From Phlegmacium glaucopus (Eukaryota; Basidiomycota; Agaricomycetes; Agaricales; Cortinariaceae): 64,000 nt of DNA. A model generated the notes under the pieces. That model was not told the DNA's origin, did not search any database, and saw only the letters and a program-made list of their open reading frames with translations. The stretch is from NCBI GenBank assembly GCA_015039465.1, contig MU130701.1:699170-763169 (forward strand). The letters are read 5' to 3'. A program made the position numbers and the translations under genes. How positions within the stretch are numbered: position 1 is the first letter of the stretch; every line of letters begins with the position of its first letter. Positions 34,801 through 46,465 of the stretch are shown here, piece after piece.

Positions 34801-37800
34801 GGTAATAAATTTGATATTTCAGCCAAAGTTTTATGACGATTCAAGCGTCCGTTACACACCTTTGCAATCACCTTGCGCATCTATTCGATCTTGTATTAGT
34901 ACGATATCTGTAACAGGGTAGTGACGGAATGATACCAATGAAAATGTTAGTCAGTTTGATATCTCGATGAAGAATGCTGTGGGTAGACATATGTGACAGA
35001 GCATCGACAATCTGTAAAAACAGACGCCAAGCTTCATCTTCAGAGATGCCTTCATCAACCAACTTGAATACTATCCGTCAGAAATGGTACCCCTTCCAAA
35101 ACAAGAAAAATATACCAACTTCTTTCAGGGTCTGACGTTCCACGAATTCCTAACAAAATGATAAGAAGGAAAAAGATACGAAAGACAAGAACAACTTACC
35201 ATCTGGATATACAGAGTCCTCGAAACCGTAGGTGGCGGCGTAAGAGGAGGAGCCGACCCAGAAGAAGTAGATCGAAATAGACTCCCAAACCCGGAATCTC
35301 CACTACTATCCTCTCCAGACGTCCCAGGCGAACTCGACCTTCCAAAATGGATACTTGGGAATGAAGATCTCGAGTCAGAAAGATCATCGAAATCTTCAAT
35401 GTTGATATGAAACCCTCCATTGATAGGAAGATGGCGTTCACTCGTCTCGGGTACGGACGTCATGCCATCTTCGGTCGTGAATTCTGTACTGGAGTCGTCT
35501 GAAGCAGCTGTGGATTCGGGTTCGGAGGTTTCAACCCAGGTTGTGTAGTATCGTACGATGTTGCGGTGGGAAAGCCGGCTTAGAGCGTTGACTTCTCTGA
35601 AGATCTTGGTATCGCTCTGCATCGTTTTGAGACGAACCTTTTTCACTAATTGATCCATTGAGAAAGGAAAAAAAAATCGAGAGATAAGACTAACCTGCGT
35701 AGATTCTCGAATCAATCTTATTACGGGCTTTAACGACTGACCCGAAAGCTCCTTTTCCCTATATGGGAACGTAATCAGGATGAGTGTTGCTGTAAAGGCA
35801 TCAAGGGTAACGAACGAGTAATTCGAGCTCCTCCCAATCTTCCTTCCATCGACTGCTCGCTAATTTCACCCTTCCCGACACCCGGAAGTAATCAGGATCA
35901 GGAGAACCAAATTGAATAGGTAGCGGTGTCCTAGCATCTTGTAGGATTGAAGATATCAGCGACGAGAACATTCTCTGGAACCGAGACATACCGTTAGCCG
36001 TCATGGGCAAGGTTCTACTCATTGAAGGGGTCTGCGAAGTTCCTTCGGTAAGCTCGGAGAGCAGGCTCAGACAAGTAACATGATTCTTGCGGTAGGGCTG
36101 TAGCATATTCAATGCCTGCCTGGCCAGAAGAGGTGATATAGACGCTGGCGAAAGGGGAACAAGGTATCATCAATACTTTAAATGGAAAAAAATTAATTCA
36201 TAAAAAACTCACATGCATGAATGGCCGTTTGAGCATCTGGGAACCTTTCCATCACATCGAGACCCATCAACATCTGAAGGAGAACGATGCCAACGGCATG
36301 GATATCGCGTTGACGAGTATATAGGAGGGATGATTCGTTTTGAACTTCTCTGGAGAGCCTATTCAATGAATGGAATGAGTATTGAACTAAACAATGAGCG
36401 GCGATAACATTACCATGCTTCCGGGACCTGCGGTTCATCTGGTACAACTGGTGTATGTGGTCCAAAAGAGTTGGATCTATGGAGATCGAGGAGTCGAGTA
36501 TGATACGCCACTTTACCGAGTTTGATAGCTTTCGGTTGGCCGACATTTTCTCTCGCTACCAATCCAACGCATCGTGTGTTGATTCCTGTTGGTAACCACA
36601 ATCAGCATATCACACAACATAAATGATCATGTCAAAGATACCTCTGTGAACGAGCTCGCTCAAGTGAATCGCGTTCAGGGCTGTCAAAATCTGACCTAGG
36701 TAATCCTAGAACAACGGTCAGTGATAGAAATCAAAACGGTTCAAAGATAACTAAACATACTGAAACACGGTCATCTCTCAAAAAATCGCTATCCTCCAAT
36801 ACATCGTGTAAAGTCAATGCTGGAAGTTGCTCTGAAAGCACCATCAATTGAGGCGGACCATTGGAATGTGGTATATAAAGCTTGACTGCATAAACGCTGA
36901 GAAGTTTCGGGTGTCGGACCGATGTCAATTTGTCTATTTCTTGCTCGACTTGCTTCAATTTCTTCCTCCCTTGAGTGGTTGTATAATACTGAGATTCAAA
37001 GGTGACAACGTAGAGTTCAAGTGGGGAGATAGAAACAACATCATCTACAATTGGATCCGCTGTGTAGACTATACCGAGACCGGCTTGAAGAAGAAGAACG
37101 GAATCAATCATAACGAAAAGAGAAAGAGAGCAAAGAAAACTTACAACTCCGAGGATGAAATAACTTGACAGCATTGAATCGAACGCCGTTGATATCCATT
37201 TCGTGGCCAAACACTTCGGTAGGAAGGTCTCCATCTCCCATGAAAGGAACTTCTGTGGCCTCTGAATTGGCGCGTTTCCGAGCTTTGAACTGCTGTTCTT
37301 TGGCCATGATTTGACGCATTGCATCAGCCTGTATCTGTTCGTCCAGTTCTTGAGCAGCCCTATTCGCTCGTTCTTCCTCTCGTTCTGCTTCCTCCATTTC
37401 TCTCTCATGTCGAGCCTGCAATAAAATTGGAAATCTGGGGAGGACACGGGAAAAAGAGAGGGAACACGAACTCGTTCTTGATCCAACGCACGTTGATTCA
37501 TTTGGACAGCTAACGAACCCACGACTTCCTCGGGTGGTATTACGTTGTTGGCAATCCAATCTTGGCAGAAGGTAACAATCTTTATTCAAGTCTAGAATGA
37601 GAAGAACGAACAAAAAGAATGGTTTCAGTACGTACTGTGAACACCATCTCGGAACCTCTGAGCTTCTGCACTTCGAGATTGACCTCATGGGATAACTTCG
37701 TTACTTGAGCATCGCTCAACCCTTTGATTGGTTTCTCGAGGGTGAAGATGGGACCCGCAAGGTTTGGATATGTTTTCGGAAATCTGAGGGCTAAAATGAG

Positions 37801-38081
37801 GATGCAGATTTGGTGCTTTTAAAAAAAGGGCCTCTCACCTTACACGTAGATGAAGATTAATCTTGGCCGCATGTTGCGGATCTGGATGATATACTTTGAT
37901 AATGAATTCGTGCAATCTGGGGGCACCCTCCATGAAAAGTCAGCACTCATAAGTACTTTCGTAGAACGAAACCGTAAGTCACCTTCCATACTGTCGGTGG
38001 TGGACATTCGATAAAGTCTTTGTCGTAAATGGACTGCAAAGCAGTGATCTCAAGCTGTTGTAATTCTTCTGCTGAATCCAT
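31900..38081 (-). CDS. GCN2: eIF2-alpha kinase GCN2
   Basis: Large gene with many 45-75 bp introns. Start ATG at 38,081 (MDSAEELQQLEITALQSIYD). Domains in order: RWD (38,081 to about 37,640; binds GCN1), a charged helical linker (EEERANRAAQELDEQIQADA), pseudokinase (about 37,150-35,800), kinase with glycine loop GKGAFGSVVKARNKID (35,740), AVKKVRL lysine, a Ser/Thr-rich insert between the lobes (35,500-35,250), LYIQM, HRDIKLTNIF (about 34,970) and GDFGLATS. A HisRS-like domain (about 33,900-32,480, e.g. YDNLISRLSQ) and a C-terminal dimer/ribosome-binding region (32,388-31,900) follow. It phosphorylates eIF2-alpha when uncharged tRNA builds up. The catalytic loop has KLTN where KPSN or KPEN is common, but the essential HRD and Asn are present. 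No disrupted exon was seen; exact splice sites were not all checked. Confidence 0.92.
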
Positions 38082-38594
38082 GGAAACTTAATGGAGGATG
38101 AAGTTGATGTAGTTCGTTTGGATTGGACTCTCGTTAGAAAGGGAAGGAATCTCGTGGCTTGGAGGCCGGAGACAGCGAACAAAGATACTTGAGAAGAGGA
38201 AGGCCCAATGGACCTCGGCAACTCAAGTCTCCATGGCTGACGGTGCAATATGATAGTTTGTGAAAAGATGAACTAAGAAATCAGAAAAAAAAAGAGTCAG
38301 CTTGTACCGTTATATAGTCTGCGCAACGTGCCTGATAGCCCCACCTGGTGGCAAGACACAAGGAGCAAAGCTGGCGAAAGCCATCAAAACGTGCCAACCT
38401 TAAATTAGGGTTTAATTGCTAACTCAGTTGATAAGTTATCCAGTACGGCAGACCATCAGCTGCTATGTCCAAAGAGACAATAATTAATATATATTTTTTG
38501 AGCTGTTCTCGACACAATAGTCAAGTTGTTTTTGGTATACTCCCCATATCGACAGGATATCACGAAAGTCTATATCTCTCGACTCTAGCGTCTC

Positions 38595-39668
38595 CTACAT
38601 GAACATCCCTCCCACAATCAACTCAGCTTCTCCCATACCTCTGCCATCAACATCTACGCACTCACCTCTCCTGAAGGTCTGAGCAAGATCGACTTCGCAG
38701 AATGCCTTCCCAAAAACACTTACAAGCCACACCATGCCTCTCAAAACCACAAGTGTTGATGCCATCCCAATGAAGAATAATACAATCATCTCAGTAACGC
38801 TAATATTATCCTCCAGTGTCCGCGAGTATCGGTATCGGTATCGCTGCTGTTGTGGGATGAGAACGCCTACTCCAAGGAGGTAAAGAAAAATCGCTAGAGG
38901 AACTAGAGAACGGAAAATATTCGGTTGGGAAATTGATTGGTCTGCTTGAATTCGTCGTGCTGCGTGTTGGAGTACTTCTAGGACGTGACGGAATTTTGAT
39001 ACTTCGTAACGCTGGTCGGCAGACTGGATTTGGAGATGTTCATATGTACGCCTCGCGATGTCCGATCGAGATGATAGCCGAGGAGAACCTGCGATTTTGG
39101 ATGCCAGAATGGAAGGCGACGAATGAGAAAAGGGCAAGGTGCCATGCAAATTTATCCCGCTCTTCTTGTCTGATCCTTCCTGTGTCTTCGTGATTAATGT
39201 TTTCCTCCCACTTTCCTGGAAAAGCTGATTATCTTTCTCCATCGAATCAAGAGCTTCGATGGCCGCCACCCTTTCGGTCGTTTCGAAATGACCAGTCACT
39301 CCCTGCGCCACTAATTGGCCTCCCGTTTGACGAGACGCTTGGATCTCTGCTTGCGCCGGTGATTCCTGTTGTTGTGGCTGACGTTGAATGAACAATGGTT
39401 CAGTTGGACTGGTGCTTTTACTCGGTGTTATTTCTAAAGCGGCGGCGACTTCTGCAAGCGGGTTAACGGCTCTAGGGGGGCTAGCAGCAGGATCCTCTTG
39501 GCCAAGATCCACAAGAGGCTGACTTTCACCGTCGTTTCGTTTCCTGCGCAACGTGAAAAATCGTTTAGCCTTGGGAGTCCCACCGCATGAAGATTCTGGG
39601 ATGTTGTCTAAGGACTTGTCGGTGGAAGATGCAGATGATTTGAGAAAACCGAGTTTGAATTTGTTCAT
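38595..39668 (-). CDS. Putative membrane protein of unknown function
   Basis: Single-exon frame of 357 aa starting MNKFKLGFLKSSASSTDKSL. Residues 1-200 are polar and Ser/Pro/Gln-rich, probably disordered. About residues 215-250 form a basic amphipathic helix (KFRHVLEVLQHAARRIQADQ). Two hydrophobic segments follow: SLVPLAIFLYLLGVGVLIP and MIVLFFIGMASTLVVLRGMVW, then a short Cys-containing tail. I know no family for it. A broken copy of its C-terminal part lies at 50,690-50,935. Upstream is a CHK1 fragment, downstream the GCN2 start, so the gene sits at the edge of the duplicated region. Confidence 0.7.
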   Translation of the reverse strand: MNKFKLGFLKSSASSTDKSLDNIPESSCGGTPKAKRFFTLRRKRNDGESQPLVDLGQEDPAASPPRAVNPLAEVAAALEITPSKSTSPTEPLFIQRQPQQQESPAQAEIQASRQTGGQLVAQGVTGHFETTERVAAIEALDSMEKDNQLFQESGRKTLITKTQEGSDKKSGINLHGTLPFSHSSPSILASKIAGSPRLSSRSDIARRTYEHLQIQSADQRYEVSKFRHVLEVLQHAARRIQADQSISQPNIFRSLVPLAIFLYLLGVGVLIPQQQRYRYRYSRTLEDNISVTEMIVLFFIGMASTLVVLRGMVWLVSVFGKAFCEVDLAQTFRRGECVDVDGRGMGEAELIVGGMFM

Positions 39669-39916
39669 CTTGGGCGAACGAACGCTTGGCTGAAGGTGAA
39701 AGGCGAAGACGTCCTCTTTCGTCCTGTTTACTTTCTTCTTTCACTGATGAGCGGCTGACTGTTAGTTACTATCTCCACCTGGGTAGTATCACCTATCTAT
39801 GAGGCAACATAACTTCACAGCCAGGTGACGCAGTGTTTCAAAGATTTTGGGAATGTATTTCATAATTACCTTTCAGACAGAGAAAACAAAAAAGTAAGAA
39901 AAAAAAATGTACCCTC

Positions 39917-40880
39917 CACAGTTGTCGCTATGAAAGAGGACTTCCCTAAAGTCACGAATAGGATAATTAGTAAAACCCAATATTCGAGATAAAAAATCCA
40001 ATCATACTTCACCTCTTTTTCATCACACAAAAGCTCCCTTCACTCGAACGGTAAGCAAAACCTCTCAACTTCAACCCACCTTTAAATATCTCCTTGCATA
40101 AATCATGCCCACATATACGCAACCATAGCGTCTCCATATCGTTGATGGCAGGAGATGCGAGAAGGTCCTAAGGGGCCATAGAACCGTGTCAGATGAGGTG
40201 TGTAACGATTTATTGTGTCTATTTTTGAGAGATAAGAGGAGTAGGAGGGAGGGCAAGTTAAACGTACGAAAGGCATGAGAGATTGCGTGAATTGGGATTG
40301 GTGAGTAGCCGAGAGCATAATTTCATCTTCATCTTCGTCCATTTGACTTAATTTACAAATATCGATCAGGAAATTTAAAGATTGAGAATATCAAACAAAG
40401 CTCACTCGGAGGAATTCAGATTCGGAGTTGCTAATTGAAGATCACCATTACCTCGTAACGGTTGGGTTAATTTGTTAGCCAAGTCCAGTGGACTCCGTTT
40501 CACGAGTTGACTCGGTCTAGAATTTTTTTAGATGTTAATGGTAGAACTCGAAAAGAATAAATGGACGACACCTCATGCACCACGGATGTTGGAAATTTTC
40601 AGACAGTGTTAACGTTAACGGTGAGCATCCCACGAATTAGCGCTTCTAGAAAGAGGAGAAAAATACAATACGTTTCGCTAGGAATTCTATTCCATGGAGT
40701 CCCAGTGAAGATACTACCAGATACATAATGAAAAAACTCTGAGCTTTTCATTGTTGGTTTGTCCCACGGAGTATGTATGATACCAGCCAATTAGTCTTGG
40801 AAAGGATAACCAATAAATCACTTTACTTACCGATGCCCTTCACTATTGAGCTGAATATCGTTAAGTTCCGGAAACTAAAA
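39917..40880 (-). pseudogene. Truncated CHK1 duplicate (3' half)
   Basis: Direct-orientation copy of 52,366-53,530 of the intact CHK1 gene, introns included. Recognisable pieces are PWDKPTMKSSEFFHYVSGSI (parent has EPTMKSPEFCRYVSGSI) and MDEDEDEIMLSATHQSQF. The N-lobe, HRD and DFG motifs are absent, and the last exon stops after CAACTGTGG. Indels break the frame near 40,700. Not functional. Confidence 0.88.
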
Positions 40881-41441
40881 AGAATGGAATAAAAGTTACG
40901 GTTTGAGTGGGCCATTTTCTTTGGCACGGGAGATCCGAGTTCTGTTGGATCAAGCGTCGAACAGATATCTTACGATACTATTAGGGGGGCGCTCACCTAT
41001 CTTGTAACGCCATGATAAAGCTGATCCAGGGGCGTGCTCCTCCAATCGACTAGAATCTGTCTAACTGGATTCCTAGTGCTCTATGAATGACGCCTGTTAG
41101 TTTCGAGAGATTTGGCGGACAGACCCTTGGACTTTTGGTTCGACGGGTAGCCCAATGTCACGGTCGCTGACTTTGAAATAAAGTTGCCTTCTTGGCCATG
41201 ATTGTCTGAAAAATCAAATTCATCCGATCAGGCATACAATGTGGCACCTGACAGCCTCATAGGGCAAAATAAGATTTGACAAAGCCTGACCAGGTCCGGC
41301 GGTGAAACATATCAAGTCCTTTTCAGGTGAGTATAATGATTGGTAATTGATTTATATATCCTGGTCACCACTTGCACGGTCTGCCAACTGCCTCATAAGA
41401 CCTGATCAGCATTGGCCTGTGAGATTATCAGCGCATGTAAG

Positions 41442-42081
41442 CAAGGGGGCACCGGGATCGAAATGCCGGACCGGTACCTGGTTAGTTAGTCCAGCGGCTC
41501 CAGCCGGAGGCCCCGAAAAAAAAAAAAGGACTTCACCAGAACAAGGGTTTAAAACATCAATTTGAAGCTATTAAGGCCTTACTACATGCATAAGATGTGC
41601 AGAAATGAGTTTCTCTAGTAGCATAGGTCTGGTGTAGGTAGATAAGACTGTAATATTCATATTTTATGGGTGATCACACTATTTACAACCAGTATCTATA
41701 GGCAATTTGAAATGCACTGAATATCCCTTCACCCAGGTACTTGATGGTTGATCAGGTGGCACAATCAAATGTAATCAGTCTGGCTGTGAAACTCAATGGG
41801 TAAGTACCACATTATCAAGTAGGATTGTGCTGCATTACTTACCTGAGATGTTAGTATCACCTCTAATACCTAGAGTTGGAGCCCCAGAATTAGGTTTGCA
41901 CTGCTTGCGAGGTGTCTTCTGAGGCAAGGGGAGGCAAGCGAGCGTGGAGGTGAGGATAGGATGACGTCATATTGCCATATATAGATGCGTGCCTGATTAC
42001 ATAAGTTAGTTAGTCCACCCAAAGTTGGCTTAAAAAATAAATCGACCCCGGGTATTTTTTTTTGATCCTGGTGCCCCCTTG
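41442..42081. mobile_element. 640-bp hAT-type MITE with perfect 8-bp TSD
   Basis: Inverted ends CAAGGGGGCACCGGGATC (left) and CAAGGGGGCACCAGGATC (right, complement). Flanked by CATGTAAG at 41,434-41,441 and 42,082-42,089. Sub-terminal GTTAGTTAGTCCA appears at both sides. Non-coding. Confidence 0.9.
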
Positions 42082-42433
42082 CATGTAAGGTTACTATACA
42101 CTGTGACCAGCTTCTGAAATGAAGTCTACATGGGCTGTATCAGCTCAATATAATTTCTAGTCAGCTGAGACATTCCTTTATTGAGGGTAGAGTTTTAAAC
42201 AGATTTTATTGTACATTAAATTCTCTGGTGATCAATTTCCTGCTCGTAGATATATATCACCATTGGTTATATCTACAAAATAATGCAATCCCTGGAAATT
42301 TTAGATTCATGTCATCAACAGTGGTGTTAAAGTGGTAAAGCAAGTTGGATCAGTATAGAACAACCCACATTTGTGGAGCTCCTTGAAGAACTTAAAAATT
42401 ATATCATTACTTTAACTTAGTTTTTTGATTGTA

Positions 42434-42905
42434 ATATATATACTCTGCCCTCCTGACTAAATAATATATTCTGGCACTTCCTGAAGGGCTACTACCATGT
42501 ATTTTATACCAAAATGTTCAGAACAATGAGGGTAATCCATTGGTAATAAAATAGTGATGTGAAACGCACATCTGATGTGTGCTTTTATGCACTTTATGTG
42601 TATTAATGTTTCAAAAATGCTCATATTCCCACGCTCATAATATGGTTAGATTCCCCCAATGTGTAGCTTTCTAACGATATACAATATGTCATGGTAGGCA
42701 TATTTATAAGCATAGAGCACATCATTTTACTGGATATTTTGCACTATTTTGCATATAACATGTATAAGAGTGCATTCAACATCACTATTTTATTACCAAT
42801 GGATTCGTCTCATTTTTCTGAACATTTTGGTATAAAATACATGGTAGTAGCCCTTCAGGAAGTGCCAGAATATATTATTTAGTCAGGAGAGAAGGGTATA
42901 TATAG
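42434..42905. mobile_element. Long-TIR foldback MITE (~470 bp)
   Basis: About 120-bp arms, nearly identical when one is inverted: TGACTAAATAATATATTCTGG...ACCATGTATTTTATACC on the left and its complement ending at 42,905. The ends lie in TATATATA, so a TA or AT-rich target is likely. Non-coding. Confidence 0.85.
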
Positions 42906-42920
42906 CTGTTAGTTTCTTTA

Positions 42921-43550
42921 TGTATACATGGAATAATGGTATAGAGAACTCTAGTGCCGTGACTTGTCAGAAAGAGTAACGTGACGGAGTACCGGAACGA
43001 AGTCACGGAAAGCATACCACTTAGCCTCAACTCATGTGCAATACTAACAAGAATACTACGTGTACTAACAATTCGAAGTAAGTAACTAGTTAAGCGGAAC
43101 GGAAATACTACGAAAGTTAAAAAGAACTAATGAGTAAAAGACCAAGAGTAGGAAACTAAGTCGATATTCGAACTGAGGAAAACATACAAGTTTCGAGTAC
43201 TTAAATATAAAAGGAATAGCATCCGAAATATAAAATATAAATATAAATGCTGCGTTCTGCTCCCGGAAAAGGTCCTGCATTCTTGGGTGAATAATCCATG
43301 GCTGGTGTGCTGACTGATGGTGGGAAAGTGATGACAAAGGAATAGTTGTTATGATGAAGGTGTGGTAATGGGCTTGGGATATCGTTGGAAGAGTCGGAAT
43401 GATACGGAGAAGTCTCAGAGTCGGACATAGGAGGAATAGAGTCAGAGACAAGGGAAAGTACTGGAACGGAGTACGGACTACCGGAAACGACTCCAACGGA
43501 GTCGGACCGGAGTAACGTGTGACGGAAAAAAAAAAAAAAAAAAAAAAAAA
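42921..43550 (-). mobile_element. LTR family A-related copy ending in a 25-A run
   Basis: 43,140-43,526 matches the 5' two-thirds of family A LTRs on the minus strand, but the terminal TGTTACATTCCG is replaced by a run of about 25 A on the plus strand (43,526-43,550). The first 50 bp (42,921-42,970) resemble 43,551-43,600. It looks like a retroposed or recombined copy rather than a normal solo LTR. Confidence 0.6.
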
Positions 43551-43640
43551 TGTATACATGGAATAATGGTATAGTGGTCTTTAGTGCTGTGACTTGTCAT
43601 AATGGGTCATGTGTTCGATTCCCGGTAGATGTTAAAATCT
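43551..43640 (+). mobile_element. tRNA-derived SINE head (A and B box)
   Basis: GGTATAGTGGTCTTTAGTGC resembles a Pol III A box and GTTCGATTCCCGG a B box, about 35 bp apart, as in a tRNA gene (nearest tRNA-Asp by eye). No acceptor stem or intact anticodon arm forms, so not a working tRNA. It is followed by TACTAATAATAA-type repeats to about 43,830. Confidence 0.55.
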
Positions 43641-44285
43641 TTCCCTTTTGCCTAACTCACAATACTAATAATAATACTACTACTAACAATTAATTAAGTA
43701 ACTAGTTAAGTGGCCGTAAATACTACTAATGTTAATAATAATAATGAGTAAAATACTACTAGTAATAATAAGTAAGTAAATACTTGATAAGTAAGTAAGT
43801 AAAGTAAGGTCGGAAATTCTGGTAAGACAGTAAGTGTAGTATTTTTCACCTGATAGCCTGGGTCTCTCAGTACCAACAAGGTGGATCAGGATATGTCAGG
43901 CCCTACCCATCCTGGTACAGTCTTTAAGTATTGATAGTGTCTGTATACAGTGCAGAGTCTATCAAAGATTATAAACGTTGATTGAAAGTGACATAGTGAC
44001 CTGCCACCTGACAACCTTATAGCACCTGACATGGTCCTCTATCGCTCTATGATACCCCATATGTTTTTTTTGATTTACCACTGCAGAGGCCATTCCTGCT
44101 ATGGTTGAAGTTCTTTCCCGTTCATACCATTATAACTGCAGCCCAAGGTACAAGTGAGCCTCCTCAAGTTGATGTATGCAAAAAACAATTCATCAATTCA
44201 AAACCACAATTTAATTGTCCATTTCAATGACACTACTGTCGATATCTCCACGTGACGCCAAAAGTAAGTACGATGAATCCGACCT

Positions 44286-44528
44286 TTAGAAGTCTGCGTC
44301 GATGATGACAAGAACCTCGTTGATTACGATATAGAAGACCCTAGGCACCATCTTGGTTACAAATTGACATGGCACGACAAAGGCGACGGCTCCAAGCCCG
44401 TTGCGAGCCCAATCTACTTGCTGGCCAGGTTGAATTTCAAAGAAATGTCCATCATTGGGGGCTTCCTGATACATTACAGCGACCCTGATGAGCCTGGTAG
44501 AGTCATTCCTAACGGTGACCTGGTCCAT
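44286..44528 (-). CDS. Small conserved-in-palindrome protein, 80 aa, unknown function
   Basis: MDQVTVRNDSTRLIRVAVMY start, 80 aa, no signal peptide or membrane segment. The alternating hydrophobic pattern (LIRVAVMY, GAVAFVVPCQF, VFYIVINEVLVIIDADF) suggests a small beta-sandwich; FFEIQPGQQVDWARNG resembles a turn-rich loop. Immediately 5' is a likely 5'UTR intron (GTACGT...TTTTCAG, about 44,611-44,535), which supports a real transcribed gene. An identical reading frame exists in the right arm but is split by a transposon. I do not recognise the family. Confidence 0.7.
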   Translation of the reverse strand: MDQVTVRNDSTRLIRVAVMYQEAPNDGHFFEIQPGQQVDWARNGLGAVAFVVPCQFVTKMVPRVFYIVINEVLVIIDADF

Positions 44529-45538
44529 GTTATCTGAAAATTTGCATGAATACGTTGTCGACGACCACACAGCGACCAGGAAATTAGTCAACAAGAAGTC
44601 AACACGTACTGTTTGATTTCTGGAAGTTTTTTTTTCAAAGTCGAAAAGCACTGGAGAGTATCTATTAAAGGGATCAAGCTGTGTCAGGCTGTGAAGTACA
44701 CAATGGAGGAGAAGAAACCCACAGACGATGTTTGTTCAAGACGGTTTGAACTTCTCTATTCCTCAGCGACTGCTTTTATATGCTCAAGACTTGCTATTCC
44801 ACTGCATTTTACAAACAGAATCGAATTTCATATTGATCTCGGGACTTTGATGCACCGGTGAGTTTCTACACACCAACAAGGAAGTCAACCACAGCTGCAC
44901 TCCATCCCCTACAGATTATTCACTCGAGCCTGGCAGCCCTGGGCTACACTACAGAATCGAATTTCATATTGATCTCGGGACTTTCATGCACCGGTGAGCT
45001 TCCACACACAAACGAGGACGTCAACTGACGCATCCCTTACAGATTATTCACTTGAGGCTGGCCACACTTTGCACATTTTACGCCGCTGAAAGTCATTGAA
45101 TTAATACAAATCACGAACTTGAAATGACATTACAGGATGTCTTCTAGACGACATCTTTTCTTAAGCTTACATGAACCCAGGTAATATTCAGCATCATTCA
45201 CTATCGTAGTGCTCTGCTGACCCATCCCTTCGAGATTATTCACTCGAGACTGGCCATACTCTGTCTGCACATTTTACGCCACTGAACGCCACTCAATGTA
45301 ATCCAAATCAAGAAGTGATATTACAGGATGTGTTTAGACATCTTTTCTTACATGAACTCCGTTAATTAATATTCAGCATCATTTTCGCCTTCAGTATCCA
45401 TATTTGAGCCCTCCGTAGTAGGTTCTGCTTCACTCGCTTGCCCCGAATACTTCTTTTACGTGGGCGACGATACTGGAATCCGAATGACTATACAATATTT
45501 TGAGGCTATCCATCAGTACTTTACGACAAAGGTCCTAC

Positions 45539-46465
45539 TTTGACCCACAAAGGGAGAGATAAATAAAAGTGACAGGGAAACTTCTGCACTTCCAGACATC
45601 TGTTCCAGAGGTGCCGGACCCAAGCCGGACCCGTGCTGTGTGATCCAAACCCCCATACTTGCCCCCATACAATAAATTATCAATAATGATACTGCCGACC
45701 TCCTAACCATAACTGGACCTTAACCAAACCTCTACATGGACCCTAACACGACCAATGTACAAGATTTACAAAAGGCAGAGCTTGAAAATGGTTTCGGCAA
45801 CAAACCAGCCGCCACCGAGGGTACATGTCGGGCTTCAAATATTGCTAGAAAGGGGGGTTTCTGATTAGTTTTGTCAGGTTTTATCCCAATAATATCTAAC
45901 CATAATAGGTATATGAAAATTCCCTATCAAGTTGTTTACATTTCAAATTCCAGCATCTGCAAACATAAACAACTTGATAGGAAATGTCATAGTTTATGTA
46001 CATATTATGGTTGGATCCAAGATCTTGTGACACTGATAAGTTTCTGGAAAATCGGACAGATGTCTGCAGACCGCAGTGGCCGAAGTTTCCCTCTTATTTT
46101 TACTATCTTTTACTGAGCTCTTTTTTTTGGGTCAAAATACTCGTGATGAAAAAGTACTGATAAATAGCCTTGAAGTATCATATAGTCGTTCCAGTATCAT
46201 CGCCCACGGAAAACAAGTATTTGGAGAAAGCGAGTGAAGCGGCGCCTGCGGAGGGCTCAAGTATAATAGTGAAGGCGGGAGTGATGCTGAATATCAATTA
46301 ACCGAGGTCACGTAGGAAAAGATGCCTAGAAGACATCCCGTAATTACTAATACCATTTCTTGATTGATATTAGATTGAGTGACTTTCAGAGGCGTAAAAT
46401 GTGCAGAGTGTGGCCAGGCTCGAGTGAATAATCTGTAAGGGATGGGTCAGTTGACCTTTTGCCAG
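45539..46465. other. Spacer (loop) of the large palindrome
   Basis: 927 bp between the two arms. 46,126-46,440 is a diverged direct copy of the adjoining right-arm sequence (46,468-46,780), so the inner arm has also been tandemly duplicated. It contains the small foldback at 45,897-46,015. No gene is recognised. Confidence 0.7.
45897..46015. mobile_element. Small foldback in palindrome centre
   Basis: AACCATAATAGGTATATGAA...CCTATCAAGTTGTTTA pairs with TAAACAACTTGATAGG...ATATTATGGTT. About 50-bp arms, short loop. MITE-like, no target duplication identified. Confidence 0.65.

Larger units (their letters stand above)
41202..44086. mobile_element. ~2.9 kb insertion in left palindrome arm
   Basis: The right arm reads straight through at 49,925-49,950 where the left arm is split, between ...CTTCTTGGCCATGA (41,201) and ACCACTGCAGAGGCC (44,087). 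Both ends of the insert carry GCCACCTGACA-CCTTATAG-like motifs in the same orientation. It contains several smaller elements. No transposase is seen; the exact type is unknown. Alternatively the right arm lost this DNA. Confidence 0.65.
40540..45538. repeat. Left arm of a large imperfect palindrome
   Basis: Inverted match to 46,466-50,681. Matching blocks include 41,105-41,201 with 49,940-50,021, 44,087-44,860 with 46,990-49,900 (after removing the hAT insert), and 45,000-45,538 with 46,466-46,980. Identity over the 80-aa gene is near complete. The arm is lengthened by a ~2.9 kb insertion at 41,202-44,086. Confidence 0.88.

Noticed and set aside
43551..43640. Functional tRNA-Asp gene
   Set aside because: Only A- and B-box-like motifs are present; no acceptor stem pairs and the anticodon arm is broken.
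41202..44086. Complete autonomous transposon in the left palindrome arm
   Set aside because: No transposase frame, no convincing terminal inverted repeat and no target duplication were found; only nested small elements are clear.
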